From: an uncultured Lachnospiraceae bacterium
GTDB taxonomy: Bacteria; Bacillota; Clostridia; Lachnospirales; Lachnospiraceae
DNA: 32,750 bases
Reading direction: 5' to 3'
Assembly: GCA_947366105.1 (NCBI GenBank)
Contig: CANAZK010000012.1
Coordinates: 1 to 32,750 of the forward strand
Shown here: positions 8,609-17,895 of the stretch, piece after piece
Numbering within the stretch: position 1 is the stretch's first letter
Layout of the letters: the number at the start of each line of letters is the position of its first letter
Notes under the pieces: generated by a model
Told to the model about the DNA's origin: nothing
The model's input: only the letters and a program-made list of their open reading frames with translations
Databases searched by the model: none
Made by a program: the position numbers and the translations under genes

Positions 8609-9497
8609 GATAAAACCTGCTTCCATCGTTCTTCAAAATCGCTGTTCCAATACCTTTATGCGTAAAGATTTCAAGCAGAAGGCAGTGGGGAATACGTCCG
8701 TCCAAAATATGAACTCTCTCCACGCCGTTCTCAATAGCTTCAATACAATTCTGAAGCTTTGGAATCATTCCTCCGCTGATACTTCCATCCGCAATAAGAC
8801 CTTTCGCTTCATCAACGGTAATTTCCGCAATAATCGTATCCGGGTCAGACGAATCTCTGTACACCCCTTCGATATCGCTTAAAAATGCAAGCTTCTCTGC
8901 GCCTACTGCCTTTGCGATAGCGCTTGCCGCATCATCCGCATTGATATTATATGTATTATATTCATCATCAAGTCCCACGGAGCATACGATCGGAAGAAAG
9001 TCTTTCTCCAATAAATCATATAAAACCGAGGCATTGACGTCTTTCACATCCCCGACAAAACCAATGTCCTCGCCGTCTGTATACTTCTTGTCTACTTTCA
9101 GAAGCGCGCCGTCCTTGCCGCTGATACCGATCGCCCTTACACCGAGGGACTCCACAAGCTGTACAAGACTTTTATTCACCCTCCCCAAAACCATCTCGGC
9201 AATCTCCATTGTCTCAGCGTCCGTCACACGAAGCCCGTTCTTAAACTCCGGCTCCTTTCCGGCTTTCTCCACCCACTTATTGATATCTTTTCCGCCGCCG
9301 TGAACGATAATCGGCTTAAATCCAACCAGTTTCAAAAGTGTCACGTCTTCAATTACATTTCTTTTTAATTCCTCATCGAGCATAGCGCTTCCGCCGTATT
9401 TTACAACGATGATTTTACGGTTAAATCTTTGGATATAAGGGAGAGCCTCGATAAGCACCTCCGCCTTGTCCAAATATTTCTGCATATTGGCTTTCAT
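8598..9497 (-). CDS. argB: Acetylglutamate kinase
   Basis: Amino-acid kinase of about 299 aa that phosphorylates N-acetylglutamate. Motifs: VVKYGGSAM and [10 protein letters not shown] (phosphate-binding glycines), [23 protein letters not shown] and the C-terminal [11 protein letters not shown]. The N-terminal extension [23 protein letters not shown] corresponds to the extra helix that in the family marks hexameric, arginine-inhibited enzymes, so feedback control by arginine is expected. The track starts at 9521, but ATG at 9497 has GAAGGAG five bases upstream and gives the normal family N-terminus. It lies between argJ and argD in the arginine operon. Confidence 0.96.
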   Translation of the reverse strand: MKANMQKYLDKAEVLIEALPYIQRFNRKIIVVKYGGSAMLDEELKRNVIEDVTLLKLVGFKPIIVHGGGKDINKWVEKAGKEPEFKNGLRVTDAETMEIAEMVLGRVNKSLVQLVESLGVRAIGISGKDGALLKVDKKYTDGEDIGFVGDVKDVNASVLYDLLEKDFLPIVCSVGLDDEYNTYNINADDAASAIAKAVGAEKLAFLSDIEGVYRDSSDPDTIIAEITVDEAKGLIADGSISGGMIPKLQNCIEAIENGVERVHILDGRIPHCLLLEIFTHKGIGTAILKNDGSRFYHGE

Positions 9498-9545
9498 ATT
9501 ACTCCTTCTCTCCAATCTCATGACTGCATTCCTCCAAAGTTTCCC

Positions 9546-10769
9546 CTATGAGCGATAGTCTGCGTTAATCTCAATATATCCGTGGGTCAAATCGCAGCCC
9601 CATGCCGTTGCTTTCGCATCGCCCATCTTCACGTCCGCTGTTGCGGCGACTTCCGGCTGTGATAAAATCTCTGTCGCCTTCTCTTCGCTGAAATCAAGCG
9701 CCACGCCGTTTTCGGCAATCTGAATCTTACCCGCCCTGCTTTCAAAGAATAAGTCTACCTTCTCCGGGTCAAACTGTGCCCCGGAATATCCCATAGCACA
9801 GATAATGCGTCCCCAGTTGGCGTCATGTCCTGCAATGGCTGTCTTTGTAAGATTGGAACATGCAATGGCCTTACTCAATTTTACTGCCGCCTCCTTTGAT
9901 TCGGCGCCGATAACGTTCACTTCAAATAATGCCGTCGCTCCTTCGCCGTCCCCCGCAATCTTTTTCGCAAGATATTCATTGACTGTATGAAGCGCCTCTG
10001 CAAATCTGAAGTAGTCTTTGGATCCCTCTGCAATCTCCTCATTCTCCGCCATACCGTTTGCCATAACAAGCACCGTATCGTTTGTGGATGTATCTCCGTC
10101 TACAGAAATCATATTATATGTATCATTCACATCTTCGCTTAATGCCTTCTGAAGCGCAGATTTTGAAATGACTGCATCTGTTGTTATAAAGCTCAGCATA
10201 GTACACATATTCGGATGAATCATACCGGAACCCTTCGCCATGCCGCCTATCGTAACCGTTTTCCCCCCGGCCTCAATCTCTACGGCAATCTCTTTCTCGC
10301 ATGTATCGGTTGTCATGATGGCCTTTGCCGCCGCAGTTCCGGCTTCAAGAGTATCTGCCTTAGCTTTTGCAAGCATTGCCACTCCGTTTTGGATTCTGTC
10401 AATCGGAAGCTGTCTGCCGATAACGCCGGTGGAACCTAACAGAACGCTGTCCGCCGGAATGGAAAACTCCCTTGCAGCCGCATCTGCCGTGTCTTTGCAG
10501 TAACCATATCCTTCCTGTCCCGTGCATGCATTGGCAATCCCTGAGTTCACAATAACTGCCTGTACAAACGGGCTTTCCTTTACAATTTTCTGATCCCATG
10601 TAACCGGTGCAGCCTTAGCCACATTTGTTGTAAATGTTCCTGCCGCTACACACGGTTTCCGGCTGTACACCGCCGCCATATCCGTACGGTTCTTATACTT
10701 AATTTCTGCCGCTACGCCTGCTGCCTCAAATCCTTTCGCCGCGGTTACCCCGCCTTGAATCCTTTTCAT
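9546..10769 (-). CDS. argJ: Glutamate N-acetyltransferase / amino-acid acetyltransferase (bifunctional ArgJ)
   Basis: 407-aa ArgJ, which transfers acetyl from N-acetylornithine to glutamate and, in bifunctional enzymes, also makes N-acetylglutamate from acetyl-CoA. The proenzyme self-cleaves before a conserved Thr; here this is T190 in GMIHPNMCTMLSF, with Cys in place of the common Ala just before it. Other family blocks are seen: KPCVAAGTFTTN, VNSGIANACTG, LGSTGVIGR, DGDTSTNDT, HDANWGRI, and the C-terminal ATAWGCDLTHGYIEINADYRS. Mono- or bifunctional status cannot be told from sequence. It has a strong AGAAGGAG site and follows the GNAT gene by 15 bases. Confidence 0.96.
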   Translation of the reverse strand: MKRIQGGVTAAKGFEAAGVAAEIKYKNRTDMAAVYSRKPCVAAGTFTTNVAKAAPVTWDQKIVKESPFVQAVIVNSGIANACTGQEGYGYCKDTADAAAREFSIPADSVLLGSTGVIGRQLPIDRIQNGVAMLAKAKADTLEAGTAAAKAIMTTDTCEKEIAVEIEAGGKTVTIGGMAKGSGMIHPNMCTMLSFITTDAVISKSALQKALSEDVNDTYNMISVDGDTSTNDTVLVMANGMAENEEIAEGSKDYFRFAEALHTVNEYLAKKIAGDGEGATALFEVNVIGAESKEAAVKLSKAIACSNLTKTAIAGHDANWGRIICAMGYSGAQFDPEKVDLFFESRAGKIQIAENGVALDFSEEKATEILSQPEVAATADVKMGDAKATAWGCDLTHGYIEINADYRS

Positions 10770-10784
10770 ACGCTTCTTCTCCTT

Positions 10785-11228
10785 CTATTTATTAAATGCT
10801 GTAATATTTGCTTCATTCAACGTAAAATCATAATAATTCAAATCTCGCCTCTTCGTCCAGCCGATTTCGTTCCAAAAGGCATTCCCGATATCGTTTTCCG
10901 TAAATGCGATGAGACAGACCTTGTTAATCTCCTCTTCCTTAAGGGCTTCCATTGCCCTCACAACCATAGACTTGCCGATTCCATGCATACGGTAAGCAGG
11001 ATCCACGCATACGTGGTAAAAGCTCCCTCTCCTTCCGTCATGACCGCAGAGAATACTTCCAACGATTTTCCCGTCCTCCTCCGCCACAATACTTGTTGCA
11101 GGATTGCGTCTTAAGAACCTTTCAACCCCCTCCTTGGAATCATCCATGCTCCGTATTCCAAAACCCTTTATTTTCTTCCAAAGGGCAAATACTTCATCGT
11201 AATCCTCAATTGTCATCACTCGTATCAT
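10785..11228 (-). CDS. GNAT-family N-acetyltransferase inside the arginine operon
   Basis: 147-aa single GNAT domain, close in form to the YpeA-type acetyltransferases. The acetyl-CoA binding motif A is clear: FYHVCVDPAYRMHGIGKSMVVRAMEAL (RxxGxG). The C-terminal NAFWNEIGWTKRRDLNYYDF is the usual GNAT end strand region. It carries no amino-acid kinase or other domain. It sits between argC (44 bases upstream) and argJ (15 bases downstream) in the same direction with AGGAG before its ATG, so it is very likely co-transcribed with arginine genes. By position it might act as a short N-acetylglutamate synthase or in protein or metabolite acetylation, but the substrate is not evident from sequence. 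Confidence 0.88.
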   Translation of the reverse strand: MIRVMTIEDYDEVFALWKKIKGFGIRSMDDSKEGVERFLRRNPATSIVAEEDGKIVGSILCGHDGRRGSFYHVCVDPAYRMHGIGKSMVVRAMEALKEEEINKVCLIAFTENDIGNAFWNEIGWTKRRDLNYYDFTLNEANITAFNK

Positions 11229-11272
11229 ATGATTTCTCCTGATATTTTCTATAATTATAGAATCTTATACGG

Positions 11273-12313
11273 TTACGGAAACATCGGAACAAGATTCAGT
11301 CCTTCTGTCTCCGGCAGACCAAACATTAAGTTCATGTTCTGTACAGCCTGTCCCGCCGCGCCTTTTACTAAATTGTCCATAGCCCCCATCATAATGATGC
11401 GGTTTGTTCTTGGGTCAATCTTGAAGTTCACGTCTACATAATTACTTCCCTCTACCCATTTTGTCTGCGGACACACATCCTTATCAAGCACACGGACAAA
11501 TTTCTCATTGTCATAATATTTATCGTATACCGCCTTGATTGCTTCGTAATTTGTTTCCTTCTTAAGGGAAGCGTACGCCGTCACAAGAATTCCACGATTC
11601 ATAGGTACAAGGTGCGGTGTGAAATTGATAGTCGTGTTCTCGCCTGACGCATACCCTAACTGCTCTTCAATCTCCGGCGTATGTCTGTGTCCCGCCACAC
11701 CGTAAGCTTTTATATTTTCATTCACTTCACAATAAAGATTGTCCGTCTTGGCTCCTCTTCCTGCGCCCGATGTACCTGATTTTGCATCGATAATAATTGT
11801 ATTCATGTCAATCAGACCTTCTTTGGCAAGGGGATAGACGGATAAAAATGAACATGTAGGATAGCAGCCCGGATTGGCAATAAGTCTTGCATTTCTAATT
11901 GCTTCCCTGTTCACTTCACATAAGCCGTAGACTGCTTCTTCTATAAACTGCGGCGCCGGATGCTTAATTTTATACCATTCTTCATAAATATTCACATCTT
12001 TAATACGAAAATCCGCACTTAAATCCACAATCTTTACCTTGGATAATATCTCCTCACTCACAAGAGATGCACATAAGCCCTGCGGTGTTGCCGTGAATAT
12101 CACATCCACTTCATCCGCCAACGCCTCCATATTATCATCCATGCAGACCGCATCCACAATCTGAAACATATTCCGGTAAACGTCTGCATACCTCTTATCT
12201 ATATAGCTTCTGGAGCCGTACCATTTGATTTCCACATCCTTGTGCCCCATTAATATTCTTACAAGTTCCCCTCCCGCATAGCCGGTGGAACCTATGATTC
12301 CTGCTTTAATCAT
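11273..12313 (-). CDS. argC: N-acetyl-gamma-glutamyl-phosphate reductase
   Basis: 346-aa NADPH-dependent reductase for the third step of arginine synthesis. N-terminal nucleotide-binding motif IIGSTGYAGGELVRIL, catalytic C150 in NPGCYPTCSFLSVYPL, the loop SGTSGAGRGA, and the His-containing substrate region YGVAGHRHTPEIEEQL are all present, matching type 1 ArgC. It is the first gene of the leftward arginine operon, with AAGGCGGG nine bases before the ATG and a near-consensus promoter at 12350-12377. No anomalies were seen. Confidence 0.96.
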   Translation of the reverse strand: MIKAGIIGSTGYAGGELVRILMGHKDVEIKWYGSRSYIDKRYADVYRNMFQIVDAVCMDDNMEALADEVDVIFTATPQGLCASLVSEEILSKVKIVDLSADFRIKDVNIYEEWYKIKHPAPQFIEEAVYGLCEVNREAIRNARLIANPGCYPTCSFLSVYPLAKEGLIDMNTIIIDAKSGTSGAGRGAKTDNLYCEVNENIKAYGVAGHRHTPEIEEQLGYASGENTTINFTPHLVPMNRGILVTAYASLKKETNYEAIKAVYDKYYDNEKFVRVLDKDVCPQTKWVEGSNYVDVNFKIDPRTNRIIMMGAMDNLVKGAAGQAVQNMNLMFGLPETEGLNLVPMFP

Positions 12314-12349
12314 CTATGTACCCGCCTTTCAAAATATGCATTCTGCTTT

Positions 12350-12377
12350 ATTTTACACCCTCATACAGATTTGTCAA
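12350..12377 (-). promoter_or_regulatory. Sigma-A promoter of the argC operon
   Basis: Minus strand TTGACA (perfect -35), 16-base spacer, TAAAAT. It lies 37 bases before the argC ATG and just downstream, in transcript direction, of an ARG-box-like sequence. Confidence 0.75.
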
Positions 12378-12383
12378 GTAGTC

Positions 12384-12410
12384 CTTTTCATTTTTATGCA
12401 TATTATTCAT
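12384..12410. promoter_or_regulatory. ARG-box-like operator between argC and argG
   Basis: The minus strand reads ATGCATAAAAATGAAAAG at 12401-12384, similar to the AhrC/ArgR box CATGAATAAAAATTCAAG of Bacillus as I recall it (13 of 17 aligned bases). Directly adjoining, 12396-12410 is the imperfect palindrome ATGCATATTATTCAT. The site sits just upstream of the argC -35. Binding by an ArgR protein is inference; no argR gene is in the window. Confidence 0.5.
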
Positions 12411-12467
12411 TATTTATGTAATATTATGCACTTATTTACTGGTTTTTGCAAATATTCAAATTTTGTA

Positions 12468-12496
12468 TTGCATATTTATGCTTTATGGTGTATATT
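12468..12496 (+). promoter_or_regulatory. argG promoter with overlapping ARG-box-like palindrome
   Basis: TTGCAT, 17-base spacer, TATATT, 44 bases before the argG ATG. The perfect 12-base palindrome GCATATTTATGC (12470-12481) overlaps the -35, the right place for a repressor such as ArgR. It resembles the boxes on the argC side. Confidence 0.65.
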
Positions 12497-12540
12497 ATCA
12501 TTGTTGAATCTGTGAAAATATTGTTAGGAGGCATTTTAAT

Positions 12541-13758
12541 ATGAAAGAAAAAGTAGTTTTAGCATACTCAGGAGGACTTGATACTACGGCTATCATCCCA
12601 TGGTTAAAAGAAAATTTTGATTATGAAGTTATCTGCTGCTGCATCGACTGTGGTCAAGGCGAAGAATTAGACGGTTTGGAAGAAAGAGCCAAATTATCAG
12701 GCGCTTCCAAATTATATATCGAAAATATCATCGACGAGTTCTGTAATGATTATATCGTTCCATGCGTGCAGGCAAACGCTGTATACGAGAATAAATATCT
12801 CCTTGGAACATCCATGGCGCGCCCTGGAATTGCAAAAAAATTAGTTGAGGTTGCAAGAAAAGAAGGCGCAACAGCTATCTGCCACGGCGCAACAGGCAAG
12901 GGAAACGATCAAATCCGTTTTGAACTTGGCATCAAAGCCCTTGCTCCTGACATTAAAATTATTGCACCTTGGAGAATGACAGACATTTGGACTATGCAGT
13001 CCCGTGAAGATGAGATTGAATACTGCAGGCAGCACGGCATTGATTTACCGTTTGATGCAAGCCACAGCTACAGCCGCGACCGTAACTTATGGCACATCAG
13101 TCATGAGGGGCTTGAGCTGGAGGATCCTGCACAGGAACCGAATTTTGACCACCTATTAGTTCTTGGCGTGACACCTGAAAAGGCTCCGGATCAGGGTGAA
13201 TATGTAACGATGACGTTTGAAAAAGGAGTTCCTGTCAGTATAAACGGTGAAAAACTGAAAGTATCGGAAATCATCACAAAATTGAATGAACTTGGCGGAA
13301 AACACGGCGTCGGTATCTGCGATATCGTGGAGAACCGTGTAGTAGGAATGAAATCACGCGGCGTATACGAGACTCCGGGCGGAACAATTCTTATGGAGGC
13401 CCACCAGCAGTTGGAGGAACTTGTATTAGACCGGGCTACATATGAAGTGAAAAAAGACATGGGTAACAAGCTTGCTCAGATTGTATACGAAGGTAAATGG
13501 TTCACTCCGCTTCGCGAGGCTGTCCAGGCATTTATCGAGTCTACGCAGGAATATGTGACAGGAGAGGTAAAATTCAAGCTCTATAAAGGCAACATTATCA
13601 AAGCCGGAACAACTTCTCCATACTCCTTATACAGCGAATCACTGGCAAGCTTCACAACGGGCGAATTATACGACCATCACGATGCAGACGGATTCATCAA
13701 TCTTTTCGGACTTCCGCTTAAGGTCCGCGCGCTGAAAATGGCGGAGGCTGAAAAATAA
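12541..13758 (+). CDS. argG: Argininosuccinate synthase
   Basis: 405-aa enzyme that joins citrulline and aspartate using ATP. The N-type PP-loop is [18 protein letters not shown] (S10-D14), followed by [16 protein letters not shown], the signature IIAPWRM, and [21 protein letters not shown], all typical of full-length ArgG. An ideal AGGAGG ribosome binding site lies eight bases before the ATG. It is transcribed alone, divergent from argC, and ends at a bidirectional terminator. argH, its usual partner, is not in the window. Confidence 0.97.
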   Translation: MKEKVVLAYSGGLDTTAIIPWLKENFDYEVICCCIDCGQGEELDGLEERAKLSGASKLYIENIIDEFCNDYIVPCVQANAVYENKYLLGTSMARPGIAKKLVEVARKEGATAICHGATGKGNDQIRFELGIKALAPDIKIIAPWRMTDIWTMQSREDEIEYCRQHGIDLPFDASHSYSRDRNLWHISHEGLELEDPAQEPNFDHLLVLGVTPEKAPDQGEYVTMTFEKGVPVSINGEKLKVSEIITKLNELGGKHGVGICDIVENRVVGMKSRGVYETPGGTILMEAHQQLEELVLDRATYEVKKDMGNKLAQIVYEGKWFTPLREAVQAFIESTQEYVTGEVKFKLYKGNIIKAGTTSPYSLYSESLASFTTGELYDHHDADGFINLFGLPLKVRALKMAEAEK

Positions 13759-13803
13759 TTATAAAAAATTCCCTCTTACGGAATTTACCGTAAAAAAGGT
13801 TCA

Positions 13804-13845
13804 CCGGAAAGCAGACTTCATCAACTGAACGCTTTCCGGCGGCCT
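13804..13845. terminator. Bidirectional rho-independent terminator between argG and the lipoprotein gene
   Basis: Arms CCGGAAAGC (13804-13812) and GCTTTCCGG (13831-13839) around an 18-base loop. On the plus strand the stem is followed by CGGCCTTTTTATTT; on the minus strand by TGAACCTTTTTT. It therefore serves both convergent genes. A small extra hairpin, TACGG/CCGTA, lies just before it. Confidence 0.85.
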
Positions 13846-13870
13846 TTTTATTTCATCTTTATATATCTTT

Positions 13871-14947
13871 CTACGGAAGTATAATCCGCATAAACTGCAT
13901 GAATTGGGATTCCTCATTCATACTGCCCGCAAGTTCCTGTATATTCACAGTGACACTGGTCGTAACGGCATCTCCATACACTGGTTCTGCAGCATATTTC
14001 TCATATATATTGACCGCCTCCTCCTTTACCTGCGCTTCACTGTAATAGGTTCCTCCCTCCAATTCTTCCATTGCCTTTTGGAGACTTAAATTCGGAACTA
14101 CATCCACCTCTACTATATAGGAATATTCAGATTCACGTCTTGGAATTCCCACAGTATAATTGCAATTTGCCATTATTGTCTTTAACGCAGCCTCCACACG
14201 CATATTCTGTTCTTCAGAAAGTCCGATACCGTCTATTTCTTCAAACGCTTCCTCATACCATGCCATGACTTCTTCATCGGTCATTCCTGTATGTTCACAG
14301 TATCTGTCAATCTCTCCTTTGAACATTGCATCCATATACGCCTTCAAAAAGTCCTGCCTGTCAAATGCCCTGGCAATTATATTGTATGAGTTCATATACC
14401 CCGGAAGAGCTTTCTGCAGCAGTATAAGCATATCTTCCGAAGATACCTCCAGCTTGTCTCCAGATTTCTTTACTTCCACATACTCCCACGTCTCTTCTTT
14501 GTATACAGGATCTTCCAAAAGAGAAATGTCCTGTATCACAACATTTTTAAGCTCTGCCTGAAAATCCGCCGACTGCATATTTTCCGCATATGCAATATCT
14601 GCAGCTTCCAAAACGGCCTTCATATCCAACGGCTTAAAGTTCATTTTCACACGATATCCGTTTTCGCCGTTGCTTTCTGCCGCCTCCGCCTTAAACTCAA
14701 CTTTTTTCAAAGCCGTTTGGAGCAGCTTAAGATATTCTTCCTTGGCATTCTCAGGAAACGCAATCGTAAACTCTTCCTGCCTTGATGCTGTCCCGGCGTC
14801 CAAAAGTTCTGTAAGTCTGTCATGATCCTCCTTTATCTCGGTAATCTCTTTACCGACCTGCTCCGTGACTTTTTCTGCATCACCGCACCCGGCAAAAAAC
14901 AGCGCCGCCGCTATTGCCAGCATAAATGCCGCCGCTCTCTTTCTCAT
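13871..14947 (-). CDS. Lipoprotein with two related domains, function unknown
   Basis: 358-aa exported lipoprotein: signal peptide with lipobox ALFFAGC, then a short charged stretch. Two halves look related: about 60-170 (LLQTALKKVEFKAEA ... YRVKMNFKPLDMKAVLEAA ... DPVYKEETWEYVEVK) and about 250-345 (AALKTIMANCNYTVG ... YIVEVDVVPNLSLQKAMEEL ... EPVYGDAVTTSVTVNI). Between them is an acidic helical segment, CEHTGMTDEEVMAWYEEAF. This is similar to lipoproteins seen in Clostridia and annotated as hypothetical or with DUF names; I do not recognise a function. It has GGAGGG before the ATG and a possible promoter just upstream, so it is probably monocistronic. Confidence 0.8.
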   Translation of the reverse strand: MRKRAAAFMLAIAAALFFAGCGDAEKVTEQVGKEITEIKEDHDRLTELLDAGTASRQEEFTIAFPENAKEEYLKLLQTALKKVEFKAEAAESNGENGYRVKMNFKPLDMKAVLEAADIAYAENMQSADFQAELKNVVIQDISLLEDPVYKEETWEYVEVKKSGDKLEVSSEDMLILLQKALPGYMNSYNIIARAFDRQDFLKAYMDAMFKGEIDRYCEHTGMTDEEVMAWYEEAFEEIDGIGLSEEQNMRVEAALKTIMANCNYTVGIPRRESEYSYIVEVDVVPNLSLQKAMEELEGGTYYSEAQVKEEAVNIYEKYAAEPVYGDAVTTSVTVNIQELAGSMNEESQFMQFMRIILP

Positions 14948-14978
14948 AAGTTATCCCTCCTTTAATCCTGTTAAGGAT

Positions 14979-15008
14979 ATATTACACTATAATGGAGGTA
15001 ACTTACAA
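14979..15008 (-). promoter_or_regulatory. Possible promoter for the duplicated-domain lipoprotein
   Basis: Minus strand TTGTAA, 18-base spacer, TAATAT, 31 bases before the ATG, directly behind the stop codon of the ABC permease gene. Only a moderate match. Confidence 0.4.
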
Positions 15009-15014
15009 TAGCTC

Positions 15015-17018
15015 TTACAGAAAATCCGGCAGCATTCCCTTTCGGATATAGTAGGTTTCTGTGTCATATTTTGTTGTAATCTCAACATGCAAACCGCGCT
15101 CTGTCGTCGATTTGATAAAATCATCGCCTATACGGAGGCCGTCAAGCACCTCCTGCATCTGCTCCGCTTCCGTCACCTTAATATTTTGTGCATCCGTATA
15201 TGTGTTTTCGTTTTCCTCTCCCCGGAAGTCCTTAATGTCCATGCTTATTATATCCTCCGGCTTCAGTTCTCCCGGAACCTCAATATACTCCTCCAGCACG
15301 CGGATCATATCCGTAAATTCAGCATAAATCGGAAAATAAGTATCCCCGTCTCCTTTTTCGGAACATATAAGCTGCCCGATCACATTCCCGTCAGTAAATA
15401 CGGATAAAGGCTGTGTTTCCATCTCGGCAATATATGCATCCATAATATTCTTCATCCTATCTATTGGGACTGGAACCACCGTGGTTTTTCCTAAGATATC
15501 CTTAAAGGAATAAGTGTGAAACGTTTCTTCTTCCATTTGGTCAAGTCCTAACACCTCTCTGCGGTATTCCTTCATTTGGAACAACCCCTCTATGCAGTCA
15601 AATAAAGTTTCCTCTTCTACCCAGTAACTTCTGTATACTGTTTTTCCATTTTTCAAATAGCAGGCAATCGTCACAAAGTTTTCGTCTCCTGAATCATGCT
15701 TTCCTACCCGGCCTATTCCGTCTTGGGCCGCTTCATAAATACCGTCAAAATCCTGAACTTTCCTTTTTGCCAATACATCTTTGTACCGCTCTCCGTCCCA
15801 CCAGTAACCTCCGTACGGAGAAACGCCGTTCAACGAATAGGTGTCGATGGACATCGCCTCTATCTCTTCCTTTTTCGGAAGGTATGAATTATATCCTGTT
15901 AAGTCAAAACGAATCACCGCACATATTGCAGCCGTAAGTAAAAGCGCCGCTCCCAGTGAGATTTTCTTTTTGAATATCATCTTAACATCCATTGAATAGA
16001 TAAACTCGATTACGGCACACACTATAATAACAGCCAGAATACTTATAAAGAACAGCCACCCCGTACTCATTTCTCCCTGTGTATTATTTTGGCTGCTCAC
16101 CGTAACTCCAAACAAAAGACCCGCCGTCACTGCAGCCAAAAACTTAATAACAGGCTCTGACTTCTTAAATGCCATCGCCTTTCCGGCTCCCTCTGCCGGA
16201 CGAAATTTATATAGAATAAGCGCAGCTGCAGATGCTGCTAAAACAGCTATAACCGATATAATAATTGATGTTGTAATGCTGTCCCCTTGTCCGTACTTGT
16301 CGGCAATCACATAATATGCCATAATCGGAGACGCCGTCATCGCACGCTTCCCGTAAATATTGCCCATAAAGCCATACATTGCGCCCGTCGTCATATAAGT
16401 CTCGTAAGCCTGCAGCATAATATACTCTTTCAAGGCAATTACAGTCGGTCCATAGAACATCAGCACACAAACTCCCAATAATCCGGTGATGCTCTTTCCT
16501 GTGAGAATAATAGCAATAGATGTAACCGCATATATTAACAGGAAAAACAGGATATTGGCGCCGATTATCAAAAGAGCACTGCCAAAAACCTCCGGAACGG
16601 CAATACGATTAACAGCTCCCATTATCATATGCAAAATATAGCCGAGCACATATGGCGCCATAATCTGCAAAAGGCTGCTCACATAAGTCACAGCAAACCA
16701 TTTCTCCCTTCTGACCGGAAGGCTGTTATAGAAATCCAGCTGTTTCTTGGAATGCAGATGAGAAAAAGAGGTAATACCGCTGATAATCGCTCCCATCACT
16801 ATCAAAGGAGACATTTTTACATCGCCAAGTCCCATTATATCATGCTGAAACCAAATTTGGATTTCTTTGGCAGTCGAGTAGGCAAGCTGTCCCTCATATT
16901 GAATCATTGTGGAAATGGGAATAATAACAACAAACAGGGTGATAAACATCAGGAACATCCATACCCTCTTTTTTATATCTTCTTTCAATAATTTATAAAA
17001 TGAAATTCTTGATGTCAT
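15015..17018 (-). CDS. ABC-2-type transporter permease with large C-terminal domain
   Basis: 667-aa membrane protein. The first 300 residues carry about six to seven helices, starting with SFYKLLKEDIKKRVWMFLMFITLFVVIIPIS and a juxtamembrane motif KKQLDFYNSLPVRREKWF found in permeases that pair with GntR-linked ABC ATPases. Two more helices follow (STGWLFFISILAVIIVCAVIEFIY; GAALLLTAAICAVIRFDLTGY), then about 280 soluble, acidic residues, probably outside the cell, of unknown function (I believe this tail has a DUF6449-type name). Its start overlaps the ATPase gene by 26 bases, so the two form one unit. Substrate unknown; such modules often respond to cell-envelope antibiotics. Confidence 0.85.
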   Translation of the reverse strand: MTSRISFYKLLKEDIKKRVWMFLMFITLFVVIIPISTMIQYEGQLAYSTAKEIQIWFQHDIMGLGDVKMSPLIVMGAIISGITSFSHLHSKKQLDFYNSLPVRREKWFAVTYVSSLLQIMAPYVLGYILHMIMGAVNRIAVPEVFGSALLIIGANILFFLLIYAVTSIAIILTGKSITGLLGVCVLMFYGPTVIALKEYIMLQAYETYMTTGAMYGFMGNIYGKRAMTASPIMAYYVIADKYGQGDSITTSIIISVIAVLAASAAALILYKFRPAEGAGKAMAFKKSEPVIKFLAAVTAGLLFGVTVSSQNNTQGEMSTGWLFFISILAVIIVCAVIEFIYSMDVKMIFKKKISLGAALLLTAAICAVIRFDLTGYNSYLPKKEEIEAMSIDTYSLNGVSPYGGYWWDGERYKDVLAKRKVQDFDGIYEAAQDGIGRVGKHDSGDENFVTIACYLKNGKTVYRSYWVEEETLFDCIEGLFQMKEYRREVLGLDQMEEETFHTYSFKDILGKTTVVPVPIDRMKNIMDAYIAEMETQPLSVFTDGNVIGQLICSEKGDGDTYFPIYAEFTDMIRVLEEYIEVPGELKPEDIISMDIKDFRGEENENTYTDAQNIKVTEAEQMQEVLDGLRIGDDFIKSTTERGLHVEITTKYDTETYYIRKGMLPDFL

Positions 17019-17895
17019 ATCCCTCTACCTCCATTTCACTAATAAATATTTCTTCCAACGACAGCGGAATACTCTCCATAAAGATCGGCTCTTTTTCCTC
17101 TACCCGGCTCATTATCTCTTCCCTTGTCCCCCGTGAAATAAAACTCAGAACCGAACCTCTCTTCTCATGCTGCAAAACCTCCAGTTCCGAAAGAAGTTTT
17201 TCCTCCATAACCGAGTTTTGAATCACACACTGTACTTTATGAATGTGGAATTTCATGTCCTCCAAATCCCTCGTGAAAAGAATCCCTCCCTTATGAAGCA
17301 GACCTACGGCGTCGCAGATGTCCTCCAGCTCCCTCAAATTGTGAGACGCAATAATCGGCGTAAACTCCCTGCTGAGCGTTTCTGACGCAAACAGACTTTT
17401 GACAGCCTGGCGCATAACCGGGTCAAGCCCGTCAAATGTTTCGTCACAGAGAAGATATTTCGTATTAGAGCAGACTCCAAGAAGCATGGAAACCTGCTTT
17501 TTCATTCCCTTGGAAAATGTACTTATTTTTCTCTCTTGTTCTATGTGGAATTTCTCCGCCAATTTATCAAACTGTTCTGCATTGAATTTCCTGTAAATCA
17601 TCTTGTAATAATTCTTCATTGTCTTCGCAGTCGCATTCGGGAGAAAATACGCCGTATCAGACAGGAAACAGACTTCTTCCTTCACGGAGCTGTTTTCATA
17701 TACCTCTTCGCCGTCAATCAGAATCTGACCCTTGTCCGGCTTCAAAACACCGCTCAGCAGTCTTAAAAATGTACTTTTCCCGGCGCCGTTACTGCCTACC
17801 AGTCCAAAAATCTGACATTCAGAAATCGTTGTACTGACAGAATCAACCGCCTTTATATTGTCAAATGTTTTCGTAAGTTCCCTTACCTCTATCAT
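16993..17895 (-). CDS. ABC transporter ATP-binding protein (GntR-linked)
   Basis: About 300 aa with one nucleotide-binding domain. Walker A GSNGAGKST, Q-loop replaced by FLSDTAYFLPN, a shortened signature FSKGMKKQ as in the BcrA/NatA/YtrB branch, Walker B YLLCDETFDGLD and switch His IIASHNL. The C-terminal 80 residues are an accessory region typical of exporter ATPases. The track starts at 17940, but ATG at 17895 has GGGGAG eight bases upstream and shares ATGA with the stop of the gntR gene. It powers the permease encoded next. Confidence 0.93.
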   Translation of the reverse strand: MIEVRELTKTFDNIKAVDSVSTTISECQIFGLVGSNGAGKSTFLRLLSGVLKPDKGQILIDGEEVYENSSVKEEVCFLSDTAYFLPNATAKTMKNYYKMIYRKFNAEQFDKLAEKFHIEQERKISTFSKGMKKQVSMLLGVCSNTKYLLCDETFDGLDPVMRQAVKSLFASETLSREFTPIIASHNLRELEDICDAVGLLHKGGILFTRDLEDMKFHIHKVQCVIQNSVMEEKLLSELEVLQHEKRGSVLSFISRGTREEIMSRVEEKEPIFMESIPLSLEEIFISEMEVEGYDIKNFIL

